A stretch of DNA of 64,000 bases from Vogesella urethralis (GTDB lineage Bacteria > Pseudomonadota > Gammaproteobacteria > Burkholderiales > Chromobacteriaceae), in NCBI RefSeq assembly GCF_007644045.2, contig NZ_VMDW02000087.1:155432-219431 (forward strand), in the 5' to 3' direction. The position numbers and the translations under genes are program-made. The notes below the pieces were generated by a model. It had not been told where the DNA came from. It ran no database searches and worked only from the letters and a program-made list of their open reading frames with translations. Numbering within the stretch: position 1 is the stretch's first letter; every line of letters starts with the position of its first letter. Positions 7,530 through 23,208 of the stretch are shown here, piece by piece.

Positions 7530-9602
7530 TTACTCCGCCAGCAGCGAGATATCCGCTACGCGGTTGAACAGCGCGGCCAGGCTGGCCAGCAGCGCAATAC
7601 GGTTAGCGCGCACGGCCAGGTCGTCGGCCATCACCATCACACCGTCGAAGAACGCATCCACCGGCGCCCGCAGCGAGGCCAGCTGGGTTAGCGCACCGGC
7701 AAAGTCGTGGGCGGCAAACTGTGCTTCCACCGCCGGCGCCAGCGCCTGGATGGCGTCGAACAGCGCACGCTCGGCGTCTTCGGCAAACAGCGCCGGGTTC
7801 ACCGTGCCGATGTCGCCTTCGGCTTTCTTCAGGATGTTTTTCACGCGCTTGTTGGCCGCAGCCAGGGTAGCGGCTTCCGGCAGCGCCTTGAACTGCGCCA
7901 CGGCGGCCAGCACGGCGCCCACTTCGTTCAGCTGGGTCGGTGCCAGCGCCAGTACGGCGTCGATCTCGTCGGCCTTGTAGTCGTTGGCCAGGTAGTTCTT
8001 CAGGCGTTCCAGCGCAAAAGCGTACACCTCGTCCACCACGCTGGCAGACAGCAGGCCGGCCGGGAAGGCGGCGGCAGCGTCGGCGATCAGCGCTTTCAGG
8101 TCCAGCGGCTGTTCCAGCACCATGCGCAGCACGCCCAGCGCGGCACGACGCAGCGCAAACGGGTCTTTGTCGCCGGTAGGAATCAGGCCGATGCCCCAGA
8201 TACCGACGATGGTTTCCAGCTTGTCGGCCAGTGCCACGGCGGTAGCGATCGGGCCTTGCGGCAGGCTGTCGCCGGCAAAACGCGGGTGGTAGTGGCCTTC
8301 GATGGCGTCGGCCACGGCGGCGTCTTCACCGTCCAGGCGCGCATAGTAGCGGCCCATGATGCCTTGCAGCTCGGGGAACTCGCCGACCATGTCGGACACC
8401 AGATCGGCCTTGGCCAGGTACGCCGCGCGGGCGGCCAGCGCGCTATCGGCACCCAGCTTGCCGGCGATGGCGGCGGCGATGCTCTGCAGGCGCTCGACGC
8501 GTTCCAGCTGGCTGCCGATCTTGTTGTGGTAAACCACGTTGGCCAGGCGCGGCAGGCGGCTGTCCAGACGCTGCTTCTGGTCTTGCTCGTAGAAGAACTT
8601 GGCGTCGGACAGACGGGCGCGCAGCACGCGCTCGTTACCGCCCACGATGTAGCGCGGGTCGTCGGTTTGCAGGTTGGACACCAGCAGGAAGCGGTTCATC
8701 AGCTTGCCGTCGCCATCCAGCAGCGGGAAGTACTTCTGGTTCTGCTGCATGGTCAGGATCAGGCATTCCTGCGGCACGTTCAGGAATTCGGCTTCAAAGC
8801 CGGCTTCCAGCACCACCGGCCATTCCACCAGGCCGGTCACTTCGTCGAACAGCGCATCCGGCGCGGCGATGGTGGCGTTCAGGCGAGCAGCGGCTTCAGT
8901 CAGCTTGTGGCGAATCAGCTCGCGGCGGGCGGTGAAGCTGGCAATCACCTTGCCTTCTTCGGCCAGGGTGCGGGCGTAGGCGTCGGCGTTGGCCACGGTC
9001 ACGTCACCGGCAGACAGGAAGCGATGGCCACGGGTGAGGTTGCGGCTTTGCAGGCCAAGTACCTCGCCGGCAATCACTTGCTCGCCGTGCAGCATCATCA
9101 GGCCGTGTACCGGGCGCACGAACTGTACGTCCAGGCTGCCCCAGCGCATCAGCTTGGGCGCCGGCAGCTTTTTCAGCGCGGTGGCCACGATGCCGGACAG
9201 CACGGCGGCGAGAGCTTCGCCAGCCTTGGTGGATTCGTAGGCAAACACGTCCTGCTTGCCGTCGTGCACGATGGTCAGCGCTGCTACGTCCACACCACAG
9301 GAGCGGGCAAAGCCGGCCAGGGCCGGCGACGGCTGGCCGTCTTTCATGCCGGCAGATACCGCCGGGCCGCGACGCACGATGTGCTGGTCGGGCTGGATGG
9401 CGGCCACGGCCGGAATCTGCACCGCCAGGCGGCGCGGGCTGGCGTAAACGTTGGCCGCAGTGTCGGCCGCCACGAACTGCAGTTTTTTCAGTTCGTCGGT
9501 AATGGTGTCGGCAAAGCTGTTGGCCAGCTTTTCCAGTGCTTTGGGCGGCAGCTCTTCGGTGAGCAGCTCGATCAGCAGGGTGGCTTGTTGGGTCATGGTC
9601 AT
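7530..9602 (-). CDS. glyS: Glycine--tRNA ligase, beta subunit
   Basis: GlyS is the tRNA-recognising subunit of the alpha2beta2 bacterial glycyl-tRNA synthetase. The 690-residue protein begins MTMTQQATLLIELLTEELPPKAL, the family's N-terminus. It carries the conserved GHRFLSAG, EWPVVLEAGFEAEFLNVPQECLI and DKLETIVGIWGIG..PTGDKDPFALRR blocks; the C-terminal anticodon-binding region follows. The start codon overlaps the upstream gene's stop in an ATGA tetranucleotide (9599-9602), indicating translational coupling. Confidence 0.97.
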   Translation of the reverse strand: MTMTQQATLLIELLTEELPPKALEKLANSFADTITDELKKLQFVAADTAANVYASPRRLAVQIPAVAAIQPDQHIVRRGPAVSAGMKDGQPSPALAGFARSCGVDVAALTIVHDGKQDVFAYESTKAGEALAAVLSGIVATALKKLPAPKLMRWGSLDVQFVRPVHGLMMLHGEQVIAGEVLGLQSRNLTRGHRFLSAGDVTVANADAYARTLAEEGKVIASFTARRELIRHKLTEAAARLNATIAAPDALFDEVTGLVEWPVVLEAGFEAEFLNVPQECLILTMQQNQKYFPLLDGDGKLMNRFLLVSNLQTDDPRYIVGGNERVLRARLSDAKFFYEQDQKQRLDSRLPRLANVVYHNKIGSQLERVERLQSIAAAIAGKLGADSALAARAAYLAKADLVSDMVGEFPELQGIMGRYYARLDGEDAAVADAIEGHYHPRFAGDSLPQGPIATAVALADKLETIVGIWGIGLIPTGDKDPFALRRAALGVLRMVLEQPLDLKALIADAAAAFPAGLLSASVVDEVYAFALERLKNYLANDYKADEIDAVLALAPTQLNEVGAVLAAVAQFKALPEAATLAAANKRVKNILKKAEGDIGTVNPALFAEDAERALFDAIQALAPAVEAQFAAHDFAGALTQLASLRAPVDAFFDGVMVMADDLAVRANRIALLASLAALFNRVADISLLAE

Positions 9603-10066
9603 TCGATCTTTTCGCTGGGGGCGCTAGGCGCGAGTCGGCACACGATCTTCAGCATGGTTTCGGCAATGGAGCCCTGCTCCACCGGCACGAAGGCCCAGTT
9701 GTAGCGTTGCAGCGGGAACATCTGGGTGTACACATGCTTGCCGCGCGCGGTCCAGTAACTGGTGTTGATGAACGCGTACTGCATGTTCTGGCAATCGGCA
9801 CGGCCTTCCAGGCGGCGTACCTGATAGCTGATGTCCAGGCTTTCCTCGCGTTTCTTCTCGGCGTAGCGCTCCTGGTTGATGAAGCGGACAAGGCCGTCGT
9901 TCACATTGGCAATGCTGTCCAGGTCGAGGGCGAGCTCAAGGGCGTCACCGCTCTGGTACACCTGGAAATTGCCTTCCTGACGCGGGGCTTCCTGCTGGCT
10001 GGCCAGGTACCAGGTGAGGCCTGCCAGCACGGCAATCAGGGTGAAGAAGGCGACCGCTGTCTTCAT
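9599..10066 (-). CDS. Hypothetical membrane-anchored or exported protein between glyQ and glyS
   Basis: The 155-residue protein has an N-terminal hydrophobic segment (AVAFFTLIAVLAGLTWYLA) acting as signal anchor or signal peptide. A single globular domain follows, with two cysteines (about residues 92 and 142) that could form a disulfide. The pattern ELALDLDSIANVNDGLVRFINQERYAEK...SYQVRRLEGRADCQNMQY, with a closing GSIAETMLKIVC, resembles the surface-adhesin-E/CNP1-like small periplasmic domains of betaproteobacteria. That is a pattern judgement, not a search result. It starts three bases after the glyQ stop and overlaps the glyS start, so it is made with the synthetase. I do not assign a function. 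Confidence 0.8.
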   Translation of the reverse strand: MKTAVAFFTLIAVLAGLTWYLASQQEAPRQEGNFQVYQSGDALELALDLDSIANVNDGLVRFINQERYAEKKREESLDISYQVRRLEGRADCQNMQYAFINTSYWTARGKHVYTQMFPLQRYNWAFVPVEQGSIAETMLKIVCRLAPSAPSEKIE

Positions 10067-10069
10067 GGC

Positions 10070-10960
10070 TTAGTCTTTTTTCAGCATCGGGAAGCCCAGG
10101 GCTTCGCGTGCGTCGTAGTAAGCCTGGGCCACGCCACGGGCCAGGTTGCGGATGCGGCCGATGTAGGCGGCACGTTCGGTCACCGAAATGGCACCGCGGG
10201 CATCCAGCAGGTTGAAGGTGTGGCCGGCCTTCAGGATCATCTCGTAGCCCGGCAGCGGCAGGCCGGCCTCCAGCAGGCGCTTGGCCTCGCCTTCGTAATC
10301 GGCAAACTGCTTGAACAGCAGCTCGACGTTGCTGTGCTCGAAGGCAAAGCGCGACTGCTCCACTTCGTTCTGGAAGAACACGTCACCGTAGGTGACCGGG
10401 GTGCCGTCCGGCAGACGGGTCCAGATCAGTTCGTAGACGTTTTCGATGTCCTGCAGGTACATGGCCAGGCGTTCCAGACCGTAGGTGATCTCGCCCAGTA
10501 CCGGTTTGCAATCCAGGCCGCCCACTTGCTGAAAGTAGGTGAACTGGGTCACTTCCATGCCGTTCAGCCACACTTCCCAACCCAGGCCCCAGGCGCCCAG
10601 CGTCGGGTTTTCCCAGTCGTCTTCCACAAAGCGGATGTCGTGGATGGCCGGGTCGATGCCCAGCTCGCGCAGCGAACCCAGGTACAGGTCCTGGATATTC
10701 GGCGGCGACGGCTTCAGTACCACCTGGAACTGGTGGTGCTGGAACAGGCGGTTCGGGTTTTCACCGTAGCGGCCATCTTTCGGACGGCGGCTGGGTTGTA
10801 CGTAGGCAGCGTTCCACGGTTCCGGGCCCAGGGCGCGCAGGAAGGTGGCGGTGTGCGAGGTGCCTGCGCCCACTTCGGTATCGTAAGGCTGGAGCAAGGC
10901 GCAGCCCTGACGGTTCCAGTAGTGCTGCAGGGTAAGGATGATTTCCTGGAAAGTGAGCAT
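10070..10960 (-). CDS. glyQ: Glycine--tRNA ligase, alpha subunit
   Basis: GlyQ holds the catalytic site that activates glycine. The 296-residue protein starts [20 protein letters not shown] and includes the class II core: [68 protein letters not shown] and [12 protein letters not shown]. The length is normal for GlyQ. The ATG at 10960 matches the family N-terminus, although the frame stays open far upstream. It heads the minus-strand run to gloA. A TAGAAT hexamer at 10995-11000 (minus strand) is a plausible -10 element. Confidence 0.97.
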   Translation of the reverse strand: MLTFQEIILTLQHYWNRQGCALLQPYDTEVGAGTSHTATFLRALGPEPWNAAYVQPSRRPKDGRYGENPNRLFQHHQFQVVLKPSPPNIQDLYLGSLRELGIDPAIHDIRFVEDDWENPTLGAWGLGWEVWLNGMEVTQFTYFQQVGGLDCKPVLGEITYGLERLAMYLQDIENVYELIWTRLPDGTPVTYGDVFFQNEVEQSRFAFEHSNVELLFKQFADYEGEAKRLLEAGLPLPGYEMILKAGHTFNLLDARGAISVTERAAYIGRIRNLARGVAQAYYDAREALGFPMLKKD

Positions 10961-11288
10961 GGGCGGAATCTGAAAGTTTGAAAAACAAAGCCCGATTCTA
11001 ACCGTATCGGGGAACACGGGGAAAGCGTGCTGCGGTGCGGAGCCAGCGCGCACTGCCCGCAGCAGCACCACAGGCGGGAATCTGCCATCTGCATAAAATG
11101 CCACAACCCGCTGCCGACCAGCGTCAAATGCATAGAAATATTGGCATCCGACTCGGCGTTTCACAGAAAATCATAAAATAACAATGGGTAAATAAATAAA
11201 CCCACACAAATAAGGCACGCATGCCCCGGCAAACGGCCAGGCTACCCGCCATGGCCCTGTGCACACGCAGGAATACAAGGTTCACACC
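10961..11288. promoter_or_regulatory. Divergent intergenic region between glyQ and the giant kinase
   Basis: This 328-base stretch has no convincing gene. The left half is GC-rich; the part at 11090-11215 is AT-rich (several AAATA/ATAAAAT stretches) and should hold the kinase promoter. A small hairpin (TGGGT/ACCCA around an A/T loop) lies near 11184-11203. No riboswitch or tRNA-like element was recognised. Confidence 0.5.
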
Positions 11289-18232
<6,944 letters not shown>

Positions 18233-18236
<4 letters not shown>

Positions 18237-19177
18237 AGCAACAACAAAAAATCCTGATTGTGGACGATGTCATCATCAATCTGCATCTGCTGGACGGTCT
18301 GCTGAAAGCCGACTACACCGTACTGATGGCCAAAAGCGGCCAGCAGGCGCTACAACTTGCCCGAGAACATCTGCCCGATCTGGTGTTGCTGGACGTGGTC
18401 ATGCCGGAGATGGACGGCTTTGCCGTGTTGCAGGCACTGCGACACGATGCCCGCACCAAGAACATTCCGGTCATTTTCATTACCGGCCAGGACCGGCCGG
18501 AGGACGAAGCGCAGGGTTTGCTGCGCGGCGCGGTGGACTACATTACCAAGCCGCTGAACGAAGTCATCGTCAAGGCGCGTGTGGCCACCCACCTGAAGCT
18601 GGAGCGCCAGCGCCGCATGCTGGAAAGCCTGGCCAATATCGATGGCCTGACCGAGCTGGCCAACCGCCGCCAGCTCGACCAGGCCTACCACGGCGAGTGG
18701 GAACGCGCGCGCCGCAACCAGCTGCCGCTGTCGGTAGCCATCCTGGACGTCGACTGCTTCAAGCAATACAACGACCACTGCGGCCACGCCATGGGCGACC
18801 GCGTGCTGCAGCAGCTGGCACAAGCCATCGCCAGCAACCTGGGGCGCCCGGGCGACCTGGCCGCCCGCTACGGCGGCGAGGAGTTCGTGGTGCTGCTGCC
18901 GGCCACCCAGCCGCAAGGGGCGTGGCAATTACTGGAGAGCATGCGCCGCACCGTGGAAGCGATGGGCATTCCGCACCCTGCCTCCCAGGTTAGTCCCTTC
19001 GTCACCATCAGTGCCGGCGTGGCCAGCCTGCGCGCCGGCATTGCCACCCCCGCGGCCTTGCTGCAGCTGGCCGACCAGCGTCTGTACCAGGCCAAGCGAG
19101 CCGGGCGCAACTGCGTCATTGGCGACTATGGCCTGGCGCCGTGCCACAGCCTGAGCCAGTGTTCTGGCGAAGGCTGA
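18233..19177 (+). CDS. Response regulator with GGDEF output (PleD/WspR-like diguanylate cyclase)
   Basis: The 314-residue protein has an N-terminal receiver (acidic pocket Asp11-Asp12, phospho-acceptor Asp54 in LLDVVMPEMDG, Lys106 in TKPL). A short helix leads to a GGDEF domain (about 130-300) with GGEEF at 214-218 and the complete inhibitory RxxD (Arg205, Asp208). It should make c-di-GMP when phosphorylated and be product-inhibited. Its start overlaps the giant kinase's stop (ATGA), so both are translated from one message. The kinase's terminal HPt domain would be the phosphate donor; this pairing is inferred from the coupling and domain logic. Confidence 0.95.
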
Positions 19178-19250
19178 ACGCGCCCCGCCATTCTCGCCAT
19201 ACCACGCGCCGGGTCAGCGGCCCACCGCCACGACAACCTTGTCGCGACGC

Positions 19251-19877
19251 TTACAGCACCCGGTCGCTGCGGCGGCGGTACCAGCCGGTAACCGACAGCC
19301 GCTGCTGACGCGCCGGCAGCACCTCGTGCCAGAAGCGGTCCGACAGGAACAACACTAGCGTGCCGGCCTCCGGCACCACATCGATATGGGTCTGGCAGTC
19401 CGGGTCCAGATACAGGCGGATCTCGCCGCCCGCGTCCTGCGGCCAACCTTCATTCAGATAGAACACCGTGGTCAGCGTGCGCGCGTCGTCGTCGCGGAAG
19501 CGGTCAAGGTGCTTCTTGTAGAACGCGCCGGTGGGGTACACGGCAAAGTGCGATTCCAGCTCGGCCAGGCCCAGGTACAGGCCGCGGTTCACCGCGTGCA
19601 TGATGTCGTCCATCGCCGCGTTATAGGCCTGCACCGCCGGGGCGTCGGCCACCTGGTCCAGCCACAACACCGAATCACTGCGGATTTCGGCGCGGCGAGC
19701 CTGGCCGGCGGCACGCCCGGTAGCGGCCTCGTGGAAGCGGCCGGCGTCCCATACCGCCAGGCAGGTATCGCGCAGCTGCTGCACCAGCTCGGCCGGCAGC
19801 GCGTGGGGAATCACCACCCAGCCCTTGTCGGCCAGGGTGTCGAGAACGGAATCAAGGTCGAATGGCAGTGCGCTCAT
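19251..19877 (-). CDS. 2-oxoglutarate/Fe(II)-dependent oxygenase, prolyl-4-hydroxylase-like
   Basis: The protein has 208 residues. The double-stranded beta-helix core carries the iron ligands His-x-Asp (KKHLDRF) and a distal His (DRFWHEVLPA), with the 2-oxoglutarate-binding Arg in QRLSVTGWYRR. YLNEGWPQDAGGEIRLY is typical of the 2OG-FeII oxygenase family that includes prolyl 4-hydroxylases. The substrate is unknown; bacterial homologues may modify proteins such as translation factors. Of several in-frame starts I chose the ATG at 19877 (MSALPFDLDSVLDTLADKGW), which matches the compact start of the domain. It converges on the GGDEF regulator gene, with a small CGACAA/TTGTCG hairpin between them. 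Confidence 0.85.
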   Translation of the reverse strand: MSALPFDLDSVLDTLADKGWVVIPHALPAELVQQLRDTCLAVWDAGRFHEAATGRAAGQARRAEIRSDSVLWLDQVADAPAVQAYNAAMDDIMHAVNRGLYLGLAELESHFAVYPTGAFYKKHLDRFRDDDARTLTTVFYLNEGWPQDAGGEIRLYLDPDCQTHIDVVPEAGTLVLFLSDRFWHEVLPARQQRLSVTGWYRRRSDRVL

Positions 19878-19946
19878 GGCGGAATCCGGCAAACACATCA
19901 AGGCGGGCTTTGTACCACGCCGGCCCGCCGGCGCCAATGCGCCAGA

Positions 19947-20372
19947 TCAAGTTGCGCGGCTTGCCCACCAGCCATGCAGGCCGCCACCGGCCAGCATGCC
20001 CAGCAAGGCCAGCCCCAGTGCCCCGTCGCCGCCGCCCAGCCCGGCCAGCGCAGGTGCCGGGCACACGCCGCACAGCCCCCAGCCGATACCGAACAGCACA
20101 CCACCAGCCAGCGTGCGGCGCGTCAACACAAACGGTCGTTGCTGATAGCGGCCACCCAGCCACGGCTGCGCTCGCCAGCGTGGCCACAGCTGGAACACCA
20201 GCAGGTTGATCGCCACCGCCGCCCCCAGTACCAGCAGCAGGCCCAGGTCGCGGAAAGTCAGAAAATCCAGCACGGTTTCCGGCCGTGCCATGCCGGACAC
20301 CATCAGGCCGGCGGCAAACAGCCCACCCGCCGCCAAGGTGCACACTGCATCGAGAACCTGCTTGTTCATCAT
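19947..20372 (-). CDS. YeeE/YedE-type sulfur transporter, second half (DUF6691-like)
   Basis: The 141-residue membrane protein has about four hydrophobic segments and the conserved GIGWGLCGVCPAPALAG motif, with cysteines that in YeeE/TsuA-type channels relay thiosulfate or sulfur. It forms the second half of a split transporter. Its ATG at 20372 shares a base with the stop of the first half (TGATG), so translation is coupled. A second ATG three bases on is possible. Sulfur import is inferred from the family. Confidence 0.87.
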   Translation of the reverse strand: MMNKQVLDAVCTLAAGGLFAAGLMVSGMARPETVLDFLTFRDLGLLLVLGAAVAINLLVFQLWPRWRAQPWLGGRYQQRPFVLTRRTLAGGVLFGIGWGLCGVCPAPALAGLGGGDGALGLALLGMLAGGGLHGWWASRAT

Positions 20373-20830
20373 CAGCCCCCCGCCTGCATCAGCTGCGCCG
20401 TGACGATGGCGCTGGCCAGAAAGGTCAATACCATCACCAGCGAACCAGCCGACAACGATGCCATGCCGCAAATACCATGACCCGAGGTACACCCCCCGCC
20501 CAGGCGGGCCCCGAAACCGGCCAGCACGCCGCCCAGCAATAGCTGCCAGGGCGCTATGGCGGTTGCCGGCAAGCCCCAACCGGCCAGCGTCAGCAGTGCC
20601 CCGCCAGCCAGCATGCCCAGCGCGTACAACAAGCGCCAATGGCGGCTGTCGCGCAACGCAGCTTGCTGGAAAAAAGACGCACGGCTGACATAGCTCCAGA
20701 GGCTGCTGAACACGCTACTGGCGCCGCCCTGGCGGCCGGTGGTGATGAACAGCAGCGCCACGCCGCTGCCGATCAACGCGCCACCAGCCAGGTAACGGGC
20801 AAAACCATTGGGGAAATAGAGGTCGATCAT
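20372..20830 (-). CDS. YeeE/YedE-type sulfur transporter, first half
   Basis: The 152-residue membrane protein begins MIDLYFPNGFARYLAGGALIG, has about four membrane segments and carries the signature GGGCTSGHGICGM with the transport cysteines. Split YeeE/YedE pairs of this shape are common in proteobacteria, often linked to sulfur-compound use. The start at 20830 directly follows a copy of the dispersed repeat; no clear ribosome-binding site is visible, which leaves the exact start less certain. Confidence 0.87.
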   Translation of the reverse strand: MIDLYFPNGFARYLAGGALIGSGVALLFITTGRQGGASSVFSSLWSYVSRASFFQQAALRDSRHWRLLYALGMLAGGALLTLAGWGLPATAIAPWQLLLGGVLAGFGARLGGGCTSGHGICGMASLSAGSLVMVLTFLASAIVTAQLMQAGG

Positions 20831-20831
20831 C

Positions 20832-20844
20832 AAGGTTGGCCGCA
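20832..20844 (+). repeat. Dispersed repeat AAGGTTGGCCGCA, copy 2
   Basis: Exact 13-mer immediately upstream of the YeeE first-half start. It is in the opposite orientation, relative to the gene, to the copies at 34109 and 34813. Confidence 0.8.
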
Positions 20845-20897
20845 AGCAAAATGCCACTATACCAAAACCTTAATTGAATGCACGCCACCAAACCAGG

Positions 20898-21821
20898 CTA
20901 GTAGTTTTCTTCCACCATGCCGTGGCGGCCGGCCAACCATTCCAGCACCAGCGGAAAATGGTCGTGCACCGCGTCCGGGTGCGTCAGCAGGCTGACATGG
21001 TCGTAATCGTGGCGGTAGCCGGTGCGGCGCGCCAGCAGGTGCACGCGCGACAGGTGGGCGCCGCTCTCGTTGCGAAAATGCTTCACGTCCAGCGGGTTGC
21101 CGCGGCACGGGTCGTTTTGCGCTGCCAGGTACAGCGCCGGCGGCAGCATATGACGGCGGGCAGCGGCGGCGTAATCGAAGCCGTCATCGCTGTCCACCCA
21201 CGGCCGCACCTTGGCCCAGGCCTTGCTCTGGCGGTGGCTTTTATCGGTTTCGTCGTCGGCGCCCAGGCCGATGCGTCGCGCCGGCAGGTAGCCCACGCTG
21301 CGGCACAGCAGCCGTGCCACACCGTTCCACATCAGGTCCACTTCCAGCAGCTTGTTCAGATTACGCGCCCGCACGCTGCGCTTGCTGCCGAAGTACACCA
21401 GGCTGGCCACCTCGGCTATCAGCTCGGGGCGGTACAGCAAGGCGCTGTTCATGTGCACCCCACCCCAGGAGTGCGCCATCCAGTGCACGCGCTGGCCACC
21501 GCTGAGCTGCCGCGCCAGCGCGTGCAGCGCCGGCAGGTCCTCGCGGATGATTTCGGTCTGGCCGTGGCGGCTATGGCGGCCGATGCGCGGCGTGCTGCGG
21601 CCGCGACCGCGCAAATCGGCCACGTACACGTCGTAGCCCTGGCGCGCCAGCCAGTGCGCCAGCCCCTTGCCGCTGTCGGAATAAAAAATGCGGCCATTGG
21701 CCATCACGCCGTGCACCATCAGCACCGGCTCGCCGTCGCGTTCCGGGTGGCGGATGCGCTTTACATACAGCGTGTCGTGCGCGGTAACGGGCAAGAACAG
21801 GTCTTCTTCGCGGTTTTTCAT
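20898..21821 (-). CDS. Alpha/beta-hydrolase family protein
   Basis: The 307-residue protein has the alpha/beta-hydrolase core: VLMVHGVMANGRIF (oxyanion region), the DVYVADLRGRGRS strand-turn and the nucleophile elbow WMAHSWGGVH (Ser in AHSWG, a GxSxG variant). Late acids and histidines (DYDHVSLLTHPD) could complete the triad. No signal peptide is apparent, so it should be cytoplasmic. The substrate is unknown; esterase, lipase or polyhydroxyalkanoate-related roles are all possible. The ATG at 21821 (MKNREEDLFLP) fits better than one 33 bases upstream. It is divergent from the helicase gene. Confidence 0.8.
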   Translation of the reverse strand: MKNREEDLFLPVTAHDTLYVKRIRHPERDGEPVLMVHGVMANGRIFYSDSGKGLAHWLARQGYDVYVADLRGRGRSTPRIGRHSRHGQTEIIREDLPALHALARQLSGGQRVHWMAHSWGGVHMNSALLYRPELIAEVASLVYFGSKRSVRARNLNKLLEVDLMWNGVARLLCRSVGYLPARRIGLGADDETDKSHRQSKAWAKVRPWVDSDDGFDYAAAARRHMLPPALYLAAQNDPCRGNPLDVKHFRNESGAHLSRVHLLARRTGYRHDYDHVSLLTHPDAVHDHFPLVLEWLAGRHGMVEENY

Positions 21822-21972
21822 GGCAGATGGCAGCAGGCAGCGTTTATCGAACAAGCGCTTGAATGATCAACACCGTCTGCGCTGCCGTCAACCCTGGCGC
21901 CACCACAGCGTAGGCTGGTTACCACAGCACAAACCCCGTAGACTGCGCGCTTTACCCCGCAGGCCCGCCTTC

Positions 21973-23208
21973 ATGTCCTTTACCCACCTGGCGCTTGACC
22001 CCGCGCTGCAACGCGCACTGGCCGACGCCGGCTTCGATACCGCCACCCCCATCCAGCAAGCCGCCATTCCGCCGCTGCTGGCCGGCCACGACGTACTGGC
22101 CACCGCCCGCACCGGCGCCGGCAAGACCGCCGCCTACTGCCTGCCGCTGCTGCAACGGCACCTGCAGCCCGGCGCCCGCCGCTGCACGCTGATCCTGCTG
22201 CCAACGCGCGAACTGGCACAGCAGGTGGGCGATACGATATGGCAGCTGTCGGCGCACCTGAAACGGCCGAAGATCGTGGTGGCTTATGGCGGGGTATCGA
22301 TCAATCCGCAACTGCTGGCGCTGCGCGGCGGTGCCGACTTCATCGTTGCCACGCCGGGCCGCCTGCTGGACCTGATAACCAATAACGCCGTGCCGCTGGG
22401 CGATATCGGCACGCTGGTGCTGGACGAAGCCGACCGCCTGCTGGCGCTGGGCTTTGCCGACGAGCTGGGCCGCATCCTGACCTTGCTGCCGGCACAGCGG
22501 CAAACGCTGCTGTTTTCGGCCACCTTTGCGGCCAACGTACAAAAGCTGGCCGCCAGCCTGCTGCGCAACCCGCAGCGCATTGCCATTGCAGATGAGGCGG
22601 CACCGGCCATCACCCAGCGCGCCATCGACATCAACGCCGCCGACCGCCGCGCGGTGCTGCTGACCCTGCTGCACAGCGGCGACTGGCCGCAGGCACTGGT
22701 ATTCGTCAACAGCAAGCACGACGCCGCCGAGCTGGCGCAATGGCTACAGCGCGAAGGCGTCCGCGCCGCCGCGCTGCACGGCGAACTGGCCCAAGGCCGG
22801 CGCGAACGGGTACTGGCCAACCTGAAAGACGGCACCTTGCAAGTGCTGGTAGCCACCGACCTGGCTGCACGCGGCATCGATATCACCGCGCTGCCGCTGG
22901 TGATCAACGCCGAGCTGCCGCGCTCGCCGCAGGACTACACCCACCGCATCGGCCGCACCGGCCGCGCCGGGCTGGCCGGCACCGCCATCAGCCTGATCGA
23001 CGCCGACAGCCGTGCCCACTTCCGCCTGATCGAAAAACGGCTGGGGCTGAAGCTGGCACGCGAACAGCTGGCCGGCTACCCCGCCACTGATACGCCGGCG
23101 CCAAGGTTGGCCGCCGCCGACGACAACGGCGGTATCAAAGGCAAACGGATGAGCAAGAAAGACAAGCTGCGCGCCGCAGCAGCGGCGGCAAACAGCAGCA
23201 AGCCCTAA
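21973..23208 (+). CDS. rhlE: DEAD-box RNA helicase, RhlE subfamily
   Basis: The 411-residue helicase has all superfamily motifs: Q motif (FTHLALDPALQRALADAGF...TPIQQ), Walker A ARTGAGKTAAY, PTRELAQQ, TPGRLLD, LDEADRLL (a DEAD box), SATF, DLAARGID and HRIGRTGRAG. A short basic tail ends in a KGKRMSKKDKLRAAAAAA region. Such enzymes remodel rRNA or mRNA duplexes, often in ribosome assembly or the cold. Subfamily assignment to RhlE rests on size and tail and is less sure than the DEAD-box call. The ATG at 21973 matches the usual MSFxxL N-terminus. Its stop overlaps the convergent EAL gene's stop (CTAA). Confidence 0.9.
   Translation: MSFTHLALDPALQRALADAGFDTATPIQQAAIPPLLAGHDVLATARTGAGKTAAYCLPLLQRHLQPGARRCTLILLPTRELAQQVGDTIWQLSAHLKRPKIVVAYGGVSINPQLLALRGGADFIVATPGRLLDLITNNAVPLGDIGTLVLDEADRLLALGFADELGRILTLLPAQRQTLLFSATFAANVQKLAASLLRNPQRIAIADEAAPAITQRAIDINAADRRAVLLTLLHSGDWPQALVFVNSKHDAAELAQWLQREGVRAAALHGELAQGRRERVLANLKDGTLQVLVATDLAARGIDITALPLVINAELPRSPQDYTHRIGRTGRAGLAGTAISLIDADSRAHFRLIEKRLGLKLAREQLAGYPATDTPAPRLAAADDNGGIKGKRMSKKDKLRAAAAAANSSKP

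Noticed and set aside
7707..9704. A 665-codon open frame opposite glyS
   Set aside because: The reverse complement of glyS codons, repetitive Gln/His/Gly/Val composition, no recognisable motif or ribosome-binding site.
10961..11288. Possible T-box or glycine riboswitch before glyQ
   Set aside because: No T-box specifier or antiterminator and no tandem glycine aptamer was recognised; such leaders are also not expected for glyQS in Betaproteobacteria.
11259..11288. GTG at 11259 as the start of the giant kinase
   Set aside because: The ATG at 11289 has AAGG at better spacing and no conserved residues precede it; the GTG remains possible but less likely.
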